Assembly (NCBI GenBank): GCA_934636245.1
Contig: CAKUAI010000001.1
Coordinates: 124,001-188,000, forward strand
Length of the DNA stretch: 64,000 bases
Source: an uncultured Coriobacteriales bacterium
Lineage (GTDB): Bacteria > Actinomycetota > Coriobacteriia > Coriobacteriales > UMGS124
Direction: 5' to 3'
A model generated the notes under the pieces. That model was given only the letters and a program-made list of their open reading frames with translations, made no database searches and was not told the DNA's origin. The position numbers and the translations under genes are program-made. Shown here piece by piece: positions 50,651 through 58,834 of this stretch (position 1 is its first letter; every line of letters starts with the position of its first letter).

Positions 50651-53278
50651 ATGGCAGAATCATTGTCGAGAAGGAGTTTTGTCCAGTGGGCTGCCGCGCT
50701 TGGAGGGGCGGCCGCGATGCCGGGTTTGGTGGAAAGTCCGGTTGTTGCCCATGCGGAGGAGGCGGGAGCATCTGAAAAAGGCGTTTGGTTGAACGCGCCT
50801 TGCTACAACAACTGCAGCTGCGGTTCTTCGCGATGCCTCAACCGTATATACGTTGAGGACGGCGTGCCACTCAAAACCCGTTCTGATGAGGCGGAAGAGG
50901 ATTCCTATGCTGTTCCGCAGCGTCGTGCGTGCCTGCGCGGCCGCGCAAAGATGAGCGAGGTTCTGTCTCCCGCACGCATCAAGTATCCCATAAAGCGCAA
51001 GCATTTCTCGCTTGACGATCCGCACGGCGAGTTGCGTGGTCGTGACGAGTGGGAACGCCTTGACTGGGATGAGGCCCTCGACCTGGTGGCGGCTGGTATC
51101 AAGCAGACGCTGGATGCCTACGGCTCCAAGGGTATCCTGTGCGGCGCTTCCTCCAACATTGGTGACGGTTACTACGACCAGAATGTCATGCTCCTTGATG
51201 CCCTGGGCGGTTCGGTCCACGTGGAAGCGGGTACGGTTTCCTTCGGCGCATTGCCCGTTGTGGACGCGCACATGCTTGGTGGGCTGGCTATCGCAAACAC
51301 GCCGCATCACTTGCAGGCTCTGAGCAGCGACCTGCACGTGTTCTTTGGTTGCAACTGGGCGGCAAACAAGGCGGGCAACCACACTTGGTACATGCAGCAG
51401 TGCCGTGAGCGCGGCGCCAAGGTCATTATTATCGACCCATGGCTCAACCAAACTGCTCAAGTTATTGCCGATGAGTGGGTGCCGATTCTGCCGGGTACGG
51501 ACAGCGCCCTTATGATTGCCATTTGCCATGAGTGGATTGCCAACAGCACGTATGACCAGGACTATCTGGACAAGTACTGCATCGGCTTTGACGGCGACCA
51601 TATGCCTGAGGGCGCTCCCGAGAACGCCTCTTGGAAAGACTATGTCATGGGTACCGGCTACGACATGGTCGAAAAGACGCCGGAATGGGCCGAGTCTATC
51701 TGCGGCGTGCCTGCCGCGCGTATTTCCGAGCTTGCCACTGAAATCGCCGCGGTAGACAAGGTCGACTTCTTCCTTGGCCAGTCCGTGACGAAGATTCCGG
51801 CAGGCGAGCAGGTTACCCAGGCTTTCTACACCATGGCGCTTATGCATGGCGGCATCGGTACGCCGGGTCACTATATGAGCTGGTCGGGAATTAAGGACTT
51901 CATGAGCGGCAGTTGCTCGGTGGGCGCTTATTGCCCGACGACCGCCGACCCCGTCAACCCTCTGGCTCCTGCCGGTGCTCCTGTATACATGTGGTACCCC
52001 ATCCCGCAGTTTGACGTATTGGGCGATGCTGACTGGCTCAACCTCGAGCCCAACGAGTGCTGGCGTTCCATCAAGGCGGGCGAATACGGTCGCGATTGCT
52101 GGCCGGGTGGTAAAAAGCCGCTCGACATTCATGCGGCTTACTTTGGTGGCCACATGTCCACACTCAACCAGATTCCGGACACGATGACAGGCATCGAAGT
52201 CGTGCGCGGGCTGGACTTTGTCTGGGGCGTCAACCCGTTCTTCGACTCGACGCGCCAGTACTGTGACGTGCTTCTGCCGTGCGCTACGTTCTGGGAGAAG
52301 CCCAACAAGGCCTTCGGCGGCGACGCGTCCTCCTGCTTGTGGTTCGATCAAATCATGGACCCGCTCTATGAGGCCCGTTATGAGAGCGAAATCGCCGAGG
52401 CGCTTGCCGAGAGACTTGGGCTGGATCCCAAAGTTGTCAACACGCTGTCCGACGCTGAGCGCACCTATGCTACCGTGCGCGACGCTACGTACATGACCGA
52501 GGCGTTCCAGACCTCGCCGTTGCTCACGATTACGGCCGACGAGATCGAGACGTACTTCCCTGGTGCAGCGGGCGAGCCGCAGGAGGGCCAATTTACGTTC
52601 GAGGAGTTCCGCGAGAAGGGCATCCTCAAGTACCCGCTCACGGAGGATTCGTTTGTCCTCGAGCCCTACAGCGCCTTCATCGCCGACCCCGAGGGCGCTC
52701 CGCTGGGCACCGCTTCAGGCAAGTTTGAGATCTACTGCCAGGTGCTTGCGTACATGATCAACTCCGTGGGCTACTCGACTATCGCCCCCATCGGCGCCTA
52801 CCAGGTGGGCGATCCCGAACAGGGCGTTCAGGCGCGCACGGACGAGTACCCGCTCGTCCTGTGGACGCCCCACTCGCTGCGTCGCCAGCACTCGGTGAGC
52901 GACAACGTTGTCTCGCTGCGCGAGGCCTTCCCGCAGGAGTGCTTCATCTCCACCGTCGATGCCGAGGCACGCGGTATCGCCAACGGTGACACCGTTCTTA
53001 TGACAAGCCCCCATGGCAAGGTTCTGCGCCATGCGAAGGTTCTGCCGACCATTGTGCCGGGCGCCGTGGCCATCCAAGACGGTTCGTGGTTCCAAATTGA
53101 TGAGGAGACCGGCATTGACCTGGGCGGTTGCCCGAACGTCTTGCAGGCTCCCAAATCGAGCGGCGAGGGAACCCAGTGCTGGAACGCTACCGTCCTGCAG
53201 GTTGAGAAGTATGAGGGCGACCTTGTGCTGCCTGGCGACAAGGACCGTGCCATCGTTGTGCCTGCGGGCATCGAGTAA
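50651..53278 (+). CDS. Exported molybdopterin oxidoreductase of unknown substrate
   Basis: The protein has 875 residues with AAGGGGGAG before the ATG. It has a twin-arginine signal (LSRRSFVQW) and an Fe-S motif with Cys51, Cys55, Cys62 and Cys94, plus an extra Cys57. The sequence around it (CYNNCSCGSSRCLNRIYVED, then RRACLRGRAK) resembles the group of Eggerthellaceae molybdoenzymes that includes catechol dehydroxylases. Molybdopterin domains follow (LHVFFGCNWAANKAGNH, AKVIIIDPWLNQTA) and a C-terminal dinucleotide-binding domain (RRQHSVSDNV). Candidate reactions are reductive dehydroxylation, or reduction of S- or N-oxides. First gene of an operon with an Fe-S subunit and a chaperone; LysR divergent. 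Confidence 0.9.
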   Translation: MAESLSRRSFVQWAAALGGAAAMPGLVESPVVAHAEEAGASEKGVWLNAPCYNNCSCGSSRCLNRIYVEDGVPLKTRSDEAEEDSYAVPQRRACLRGRAKMSEVLSPARIKYPIKRKHFSLDDPHGELRGRDEWERLDWDEALDLVAAGIKQTLDAYGSKGILCGASSNIGDGYYDQNVMLLDALGGSVHVEAGTVSFGALPVVDAHMLGGLAIANTPHHLQALSSDLHVFFGCNWAANKAGNHTWYMQQCRERGAKVIIIDPWLNQTAQVIADEWVPILPGTDSALMIAICHEWIANSTYDQDYLDKYCIGFDGDHMPEGAPENASWKDYVMGTGYDMVEKTPEWAESICGVPAARISELATEIAAVDKVDFFLGQSVTKIPAGEQVTQAFYTMALMHGGIGTPGHYMSWSGIKDFMSGSCSVGAYCPTTADPVNPLAPAGAPVYMWYPIPQFDVLGDADWLNLEPNECWRSIKAGEYGRDCWPGGKKPLDIHAAYFGGHMSTLNQIPDTMTGIEVVRGLDFVWGVNPFFDSTRQYCDVLLPCATFWEKPNKAFGGDASSCLWFDQIMDPLYEARYESEIAEALAERLGLDPKVVNTLSDAERTYATVRDATYMTEAFQTSPLLTITADEIETYFPGAAGEPQEGQFTFEEFREKGILKYPLTEDSFVLEPYSAFIADPEGAPLGTASGKFEIYCQVLAYMINSVGYSTIAPIGAYQVGDPEQGVQARTDEYPLVLWTPHSLRRQHSVSDNVVSLREAFPQECFISTVDAEARGIANGDTVLMTSPHGKVLRHAKVLPTIVPGAVAIQDGSWFQIDEETGIDLGGCPNVLQAPKSSGEGTQCWNATVLQVEKYEGDLVLPGDKDRAIVVPAGIE

Positions 53279-53296
53279 GAAGGGGAGGGACGCAAA

Positions 53297-53926
53297 ATGG
53301 GACAGTACGGTTTTTATTTCGACTCTGCCAAGTGCACGGGATGCAAGACCTGTCAGGTGGCTTGCAAGGAGAACTACCACCTCCCCGCGCACAATCTGTT
53401 GAGGCGCGTGTATCACTACGCTGGCGGTTCGTGGGAGCCGACGGAGGCTGGTTTCTACGCTCCTGTTGATACGTTCAGCTATCAGGTGTCCGTGTCGTGC
53501 AACCATTGCGCCGATCCGGCCTGCGTAGCGGCCTGTCCTACGGGTGCCATGCACAAGGACCCCGAGACGGGAATTGTCACGACCGACCACGAGCTGTGCG
53601 CCGGTTGCCAAGCCTGCGTTGAGGCTTGCCCCTACCAGGCCCCCTCGCTTGACGAAGAAGCCGGCTATGTCATTAAATGTGACTTCTGCCGCGAGGAGAT
53701 CGAGGCCGGCAACATCCCCTTCTGCGTGGCGGCCTGCCCGATGCGCGCGCTTGACTGGGGCGAGTACGACGATCTCGTGGCCCGTTATGGTGAGGGCAAC
53801 GTAAACGTCGAACCGCTCCCCATGGCTACGACGAATCCCTGCCTGGTCCTGAATCCTCACCCCAAGGCTCAGGCCTCCGGAAGCGGCACGGGCGCCATGG
53901 CAACGCTCGATGAGGAACTGTTCTAA
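53297..53926 (+). CDS. DmsB-like four-cluster ferredoxin subunit
   Basis: The protein has 209 residues with AGGGGAGGGA before the ATG, 18 bases after the catalytic gene. Four cysteine groups are seen: CTGCKTCQVAC, CNHCADPACVAACP, CAGCQACVEACP and CDFC with CVAACP. It should pass electrons to the catalytic subunit. It has no signal peptide and would be exported in complex. It is a homologue of the subunit at 41721. No membrane anchor gene follows. Confidence 0.94.
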   Translation: MGQYGFYFDSAKCTGCKTCQVACKENYHLPAHNLLRRVYHYAGGSWEPTEAGFYAPVDTFSYQVSVSCNHCADPACVAACPTGAMHKDPETGIVTTDHELCAGCQACVEACPYQAPSLDEEAGYVIKCDFCREEIEAGNIPFCVAACPMRALDWGEYDDLVARYGEGNVNVEPLPMATTNPCLVLNPHPKAQASGSGTGAMATLDEELF

Positions 53927-53951
53927 CGTAATTTGAAGCACGCATGCACTG

Positions 53952-53994
53952 CCTGGGTGGTTCTCGGCTGTATGTTCGGGGCCACCCAGGTTTT
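53952..53994 (+). terminator. Hairpin between Fe-S subunit and chaperone genes
   Basis: A perfect 9-bp stem (CCTGGGTGG, CCACCCAGG) with a 21-base loop and four Ts. It probably lowers expression of the chaperone relative to the enzyme subunits. Confidence 0.65.
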
Positions 53995-54017
53995 CAGAAT
54001 GAGGGGAAGGGGTTTCC

Positions 54018-54683
54018 ATGCAGGTCGAGGAATTCGAAGGGGCGCGTTTGGCGCTTTCTATGGCCGCGGCGCTCGTCTACTGCGAGCCGGATGCGGCTGC
54101 GCTTGAGCGATATCTGGTGCCCGGCCTGTTTGACGAGAGTCCTTTCGCCGAGGATAACGCTGATGTTATCGAGGGTCTGACTGCCATGGCTACCTGGTGC
54201 GATGATACGCAAAAGGCAGGCGATTGTGCGGGCGGTCTTTCGGAACTGCGCGATGACTGGTTCCAGTTGTTTGCGGGTCCTGGTGAGCCTGCGGCGCCCG
54301 CGTGGGCTGGCTACTACATGGCTACGAACTCGCAGATTCTCAGCGAAGAAAGCTTGGCCGTGAGGCATATATATGCTCGGCATGGCTTTGAACCTGCGCG
54401 AAAGAACCGTGAACCGGATGATGATCTTGGCATTATGCTGGGGTTTTTGGGCCAGCTTGCTGGCGAGGTGGCCGCAACTGAGTCGTTGAGCAATGCTGAC
54501 GCTGGGTTGTGTGCTCGCAAAGATACGCGGGAGCTGCTTGAGCGACACATCCTGCCTTGGATTGGTGTCTGGCGTGACCGCGTGGTGGCAAAGGCGCATA
54601 CCTCGTTTTATCGCGGCGTTGGAATCTTCGTGTTTGGGTTGGTGCATTCATATGCGGAGGGCTTGGGTGTGAAAGCGGCGTGA
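54018..54683 (+). CDS. TorD/DmsD-family molybdoenzyme chaperone
   Basis: The protein has 221 residues, all helical and with no signal peptide; GAGGGGAAGGGG precedes the ATG. Family features are an ELRDDWFQLFAGPGEPAAPAW-like segment followed by the DDLGIMLGFLGQLAGE helix. Such proteins bind the twin-arginine signal of a molybdoenzyme until the cofactor is inserted. It likely serves the enzyme at 50651 and perhaps also the one at 42328, which lacks a chaperone of its own. Confidence 0.88.
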   Translation: MQVEEFEGARLALSMAAALVYCEPDAAALERYLVPGLFDESPFAEDNADVIEGLTAMATWCDDTQKAGDCAGGLSELRDDWFQLFAGPGEPAAPAWAGYYMATNSQILSEESLAVRHIYARHGFEPARKNREPDDDLGIMLGFLGQLAGEVAATESLSNADAGLCARKDTRELLERHILPWIGVWRDRVVAKAHTSFYRGVGIFVFGLVHSYAEGLGVKAA

Positions 54684-54941
54684 TATGCAATCGAAGTAAC
54701 CTGGGGAAGGGGACGGCTGCGTGTCCGTGCGGCCTTTGTGCTGAAGGATGCAGCGCGGCCGGTGCTTTTTGCTTCCCCTCCGTCGGGCCCGAGGTGGTTC
54801 TCCACCCGCTACCTCCCTTCCCTTTCCTGAAAATTTATCTAGAGTTAGCAAAGTTTTACCTAAAGTTTGCAAACCTGAAATCCATATCCCCTATAGTTCA
54901 TCCGTTTCTATAACACCCACACTCAAAGGGGGATTCACGCA

Positions 54942-57017
54942 ATGGATAGAAGGACGTTCGTCAAGACCGCAGCCTGCACCGCGCTCGCCGCTGGAGTCGG
55001 CAGTCTGCCCGCAAGTTTCGCACTCGCGCAGCAAAATGCCGAGGCCTCATATGACCAGGTGCTCGCGCACATTGACACGGCCTTCTCCGAGAGCATCGCA
55101 GATGCCATCTCGGCTCTTGGCGACAACCCCGACGTAGGCAACCGCAGTGCTGGCTCTCCCGCCGAGGCCCAGGTCATCGACTTCATGGCTTCCAAGATGG
55201 AGGAGATTGGCCTCACCAATGTCACGAAGGACACCTTCACCTGCGACAACTGGACGTTTGAGAAGGCTCGCCTCTACCTGCCGGGCAATGCCGGCACCGA
55301 TGACTTCATCGCGCTGGGCGGCTTTGCCACCTCCATCGACGCTGACATGGAGGAACTCGCCATTGTCGACGGCGGCCAGGGCACCATCGAGGACCTCGAG
55401 GGTCTCGACATTGCCGGCAAGCTCGTGCTCGTCTCGATCGACCAGTATGCCGACTGGTGGATCAACCACCCCGCCTACCAGGCCCATCTGCTTGGTGCCC
55501 GCGCTGTCATTGCGTGCAACACGAGTGGTTTCTGCCAGTATGACGATGACACCGTGGGCTCGCAGGACGCCTGTGGCCCGCATGAGGCGGCGGCGCTCTC
55601 CATCAGCGTCAACGGCTACAAGGCCGTGCTCGAGGCTATCGCGCAGGGCGGTGGCGAAGCACTTGTGACGCTCGACGCGAAGTCCGTCATCACGCTGGGC
55701 GGCCAGAGCGCCAACGTCTGGGGCGACATTCCCGGCGAGAGCGACGAGCTCATCCTCGTGGGTGCGCACATGGACGGCTACTACCACTCCTTCTTCGACG
55801 ACGCTTTCGGTTGCAGCGTTGCGCTCAGCATGGCCAAGGCCGTCATCGAGAGCGGCTACAAGCCTGCCAAGACCCTGCGCTTCGTGTTCCACGGTGCTGA
55901 GGAGTGGGGCAAGACCAACTGCGAGAGCGACTGGGCTGTCGGTTCTTGGAAGATGATCACCGAGCTGCACCCCGAGTGGGCCGAGCAGGCGTTCATGATG
56001 CTCAACATCGACGACATGTTCAACCCCGCAGGCGAGGTCAACTACTGGCTGACCTGCCCCTATGAGCTTTTCGACTACACGTGTGGCGTGCTGGACTCCG
56101 TGTTTGCGGGCTACCCGCAGTTCAACGTGGTCGTCGACGCACCCTCCGACACCGGAACCGACCAGTTCTGCTATTCGCAGTGCGGCGTGGCCGTCATCGA
56201 CGCCGCCATGGGCGAGCCGGACGAGTGCTACTACAAGCGCAACCTCTACCACACCAACATGGACAACAAGTGCGTGGGCACCGACTCCGAGGCCTATCAG
56301 ATGGTCCACGAGGTGTTCACCAAGCTGCTTGTGAGCGTGGATGCGCTTGCCGTGCGCCCCATGTTCTTTGCCCCTGAGTTCGAGGCGCTCGAGGAGGGCT
56401 TTGCGCCCGAGGTCGTCTCCAATCCCGAGGAGTTCCTCGAGAATCTTGCGGCGGCCAAAGAGGCGGCTCGCACGCTCGACGAGCTGACCGAGTCTGCCCA
56501 GGTCGGCGATGCCCCCGCCTACAACAAGGCCCTCTTTGGCATCTATCGCGACATTCGCGCCGGCCTCTACGCATGGGGCTGGAACGGCAGCGTGGTGTTC
56601 CCCTACGAGCAGGCTCAGGGCAACATCGCCGCACTTGAAGAGGGCATTGCCGCGCTCGAGGCCGGCGAGGGCGACCGTGCCTATGACGACATTCTCTACC
56701 AGGTGGATTACAACTGGTACGCCTACGGCTTCTCTCAGGAGTGCTTCGAGGCGCAGCTCGTGCGCGTGCGCGACAACGCCGAGGGCACCTGGGGCGAGGG
56801 CCTCATCAAGTGCCCGTGCGAGAACCTCTACGACGTCATCGCCTTCCTGGGCGAGCATTACGGCGAGGAGGGCGTCGACTACTCTGAGGCTATCGCCCGC
56901 CTGACCGAGGCTCGCACCAACCAGCAGATGAACCTCGATGAGATTACCGCCGAGATGACGCGTTGCCTTGCCGACCTCGCCGAATCGATGACCGAGGCAG
57001 CAACCGCGAACGCCTAA
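54942..57017 (+). CDS. Exported M28-family metallopeptidase with PA domain
   Basis: The protein has 691 residues with AAAGGGGG before the ATG. It has a twin-arginine signal (MDRRTFVKTAA). A protease-associated domain is inserted at about 110-230. The two-zinc active site follows: His276 with Asp (GAHMDGYYHSFFDDAFG), catalytic Glu320 and Glu321 (FHGAEEWG), Asp in LNIDDMFN, and His in KRNLYHTNMDN. The C-terminal 200 residues are a helical extension not typical of the minimal family. It is probably a secreted aminopeptidase or carboxypeptidase that feeds amino acids to the cell. Confidence 0.92.
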   Translation: MDRRTFVKTAACTALAAGVGSLPASFALAQQNAEASYDQVLAHIDTAFSESIADAISALGDNPDVGNRSAGSPAEAQVIDFMASKMEEIGLTNVTKDTFTCDNWTFEKARLYLPGNAGTDDFIALGGFATSIDADMEELAIVDGGQGTIEDLEGLDIAGKLVLVSIDQYADWWINHPAYQAHLLGARAVIACNTSGFCQYDDDTVGSQDACGPHEAAALSISVNGYKAVLEAIAQGGGEALVTLDAKSVITLGGQSANVWGDIPGESDELILVGAHMDGYYHSFFDDAFGCSVALSMAKAVIESGYKPAKTLRFVFHGAEEWGKTNCESDWAVGSWKMITELHPEWAEQAFMMLNIDDMFNPAGEVNYWLTCPYELFDYTCGVLDSVFAGYPQFNVVVDAPSDTGTDQFCYSQCGVAVIDAAMGEPDECYYKRNLYHTNMDNKCVGTDSEAYQMVHEVFTKLLVSVDALAVRPMFFAPEFEALEEGFAPEVVSNPEEFLENLAAAKEAARTLDELTESAQVGDAPAYNKALFGIYRDIRAGLYAWGWNGSVVFPYEQAQGNIAALEEGIAALEAGEGDRAYDDILYQVDYNWYAYGFSQECFEAQLVRVRDNAEGTWGEGLIKCPCENLYDVIAFLGEHYGEEGVDYSEAIARLTEARTNQQMNLDEITAEMTRCLADLAESMTEAATANA

Positions 57018-57085
57018 AAAGCGTTGCAGGGGGCGTCAGTGAATCCTGATGCCCCTGGTGTTCAGCAGAAAGATAGACAAAAAAA

Positions 57086-57143
57086 GGCGGTGCGGGACCT
57101 GCGACCATTGGTCGCCGAATCCCGCACCGCCCGAATGTTTTTT
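57086..57143. terminator. Bidirectional terminator
   Basis: A perfect 12-bp stem (GGCGGTGCGGGA, TCCCGCACCGCC) with T-runs on both strands (six on plus, seven on minus). A second hairpin (CAGGGGGCGTCA, TGATGCCCCTG) just before it at 57027-57057 closes the M28 gene. It would also terminate the decayed FMN-binding gene on the minus strand. Confidence 0.85.
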
Positions 57144-57363
57144 AGAGCCCCATAGCTGCCTTGACGGCTTCCTTCAGGGCATTGGAAGTGACGGTTGCTC
57201 CGCTTACCGTGTCGAGAGCGTCAATCTCTTCGGCAGTCGAGCAGCCGACGAACTCTGCGGGCATGGTCTCGATCGCCTTGCTGCCGATGCCCATGGAAGC
57301 CCGCGGTTCTGCTTGCCGTGTCGAATGCGTCATTCTCTTCGAGGTCGCGCCAGCGATGCTCAT
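57142..57363 (-). pseudogene. Remnant of an FMN-binding domain gene
   Basis: The minus strand encodes GIGSKAIETMPAEFVG, then AEEIDALDTVSGATVTSNALKEAVKAAMGL interrupted nowhere, which is the C-terminal end of an FMN_bind domain (RnfG/NqrC type) with the flavin-accepting threonine. Everything expected before it is missing. Instead the upstream DNA holds two more degraded copies of the same segment: GTVSGA-type coding near 57372-57424, and a poorer one near 57307-57352. The bidirectional terminator follows the stop directly, as expected for a formerly functional gene. It is probably not functional now. Confidence 0.65.
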
Positions 57364-57442
57364 GGAAACCTGCGGCTCCGCTTACCGTGCCGAGTGCGTT
57401 AATCTCTTCGGCATTCGCGCGCCGATGTTCTTGGCCTGCCTC

Positions 57443-58597
57443 TTACGGATTGCAGTTCTTGCAGGGGACGTAGCCTTGCGCGATGAGTTCGTCGCGGGTC
57501 TGGTTGCTGTCCATGCGATTCTTGGCCTTGATTTTTGGCACGGATGAGCAGCTGGGATAATGGAACTTGCCCGTGTTCTTGTTGACCACGTAGGTCACGG
57601 TTGCGGGCGTGTCAGTTGAAGTGTCATCGGCCTGGCTGGTAGTGGCTGCGGCCGAAATGGGCGCAAGAGGCGCGGTGCCCGCTGAGGCCGACGCGCTCAG
57701 GTTGCTCGTTGCAGCCGAGGTGCTCCAGCTGTCTGCCGTTGCCGCCTCATCTGCCCAGTTGTTGCCGGTCGCATAGTCGATGGCCACGCCGGGCTGGATG
57801 TTGCGTAGGAACACGTTGAGCGACACGCCCTGGCCGCCGTCCTCCATGGACAGGGCCTCAATCTGCACGCCGCGCGCCACTAGCTCGTCGCCTTCGAAGA
57901 CCGGGGTCACGCGGTAGAGCACGTGGTTGCCGGTTCGCTCAATGTAGTCGAGCACCATGGCCTCGATGGGCTCCATGACGTCGGCGTTGAAATGGCGCGT
58001 GCCGGTGATGAGGTTCTGTTCGTTTGCGTCTTGGCCCGACAGGCAGTGGGCGATCAAATGGCTGCGGTTGTAAAGGGACTCGTCCTCGATGAAGTCATAG
58101 AAGTTCTGGACCCAGCCGCTTGGGTGTATCTCACTGATGTCACCGCGCGCGTCGGTCGGAAGCGTCTCGGGCCCCAGGCACGCATATGCTGTGCCGCAGC
58201 GACCAAGCCTGTCGAGCTGGGAGAACGATTGAAAAGCATCGGTTGTGGCATCATCGACGGTGAACGAGGGGGTGTTGCCATCAATCTCGACGTAATCGCC
58301 CTCGTCAGCCATGGGGTTCGCGGCGATGTAGGCGTCAAGCGCGGTGAGGAAGTCTATTCCTGAGACCGTCGAGGCTGACGGCAGGGCCTGTGCGGCGGTC
58401 GCCTCGCCCGTGGTCGCTGCCGTCGCTGCCGCTCCATCGTCCGCAAATGCCCTGGCAGAAATGCCGGGCTGCGCAAGTGCGAGTGTAAAGAGGATGGCTG
58501 CGACCAATATGGCAGCAAGTGCTATCGCGCCGTTCGTTATTGGGAGACTGCCTCTTGCTGACTGCTGTGATTCTCTTTCAGTGACTTTCATATGCAT
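57443..58597 (-). CDS. Secreted DNA/RNA non-specific endonuclease with Ada-like zinc module
   Basis: The protein has 384 residues; AAGGA lies eight bases before the ATG. An N-terminal membrane helix or signal anchor (about 22-43) is followed by a linker. The beta-beta-alpha-metal nuclease domain (about 80-290) has NRSHLIAH at 177-184 in place of the classical DRGH, and NEQNLITG (192-199) carrying the metal-binding Asn. An Ala/Ser/Thr-rich linker leads to a C-terminal Ada-type cysteine module (KFHYPSCSSVPK ... GYVPCKNC). It is probably a cell-surface nuclease for nutrient nucleic acids, DNA uptake or defence. Confidence 0.88.
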   Translation of the reverse strand: MHMKVTERESQQSARGSLPITNGAIALAAILVAAILFTLALAQPGISARAFADDGAAATAATTGEATAAQALPSASTVSGIDFLTALDAYIAANPMADEGDYVEIDGNTPSFTVDDATTDAFQSFSQLDRLGRCGTAYACLGPETLPTDARGDISEIHPSGWVQNFYDFIEDESLYNRSHLIAHCLSGQDANEQNLITGTRHFNADVMEPIEAMVLDYIERTGNHVLYRVTPVFEGDELVARGVQIEALSMEDGGQGVSLNVFLRNIQPGVAIDYATGNNWADEAATADSWSTSAATSNLSASASAGTAPLAPISAAATTSQADDTSTDTPATVTYVVNKNTGKFHYPSCSSVPKIKAKNRMDSNQTRDELIAQGYVPCKNCNP

Positions 58598-58834
58598 ACG
58601 CGCTGTCCTTGTCCGCGGTAGGTATCGGGCAACACCTTACCATGTTTGCGCTTATGACCTCGCGTTTCTGCGCAGTCTCCTTGTGTGTCGCCCGGATATT
58701 TGCAGCGGACGACGGTAGCCTTACTCCATCATGGATGCGCCCACTGTCGCTGTCATGGGTCCATCTCATTGCCGCTTGCAATGCCGGCGGCTTTCCGACG
58801 CACCGTTTTGCTTGAACGCCTGCGAAGACCTCGT

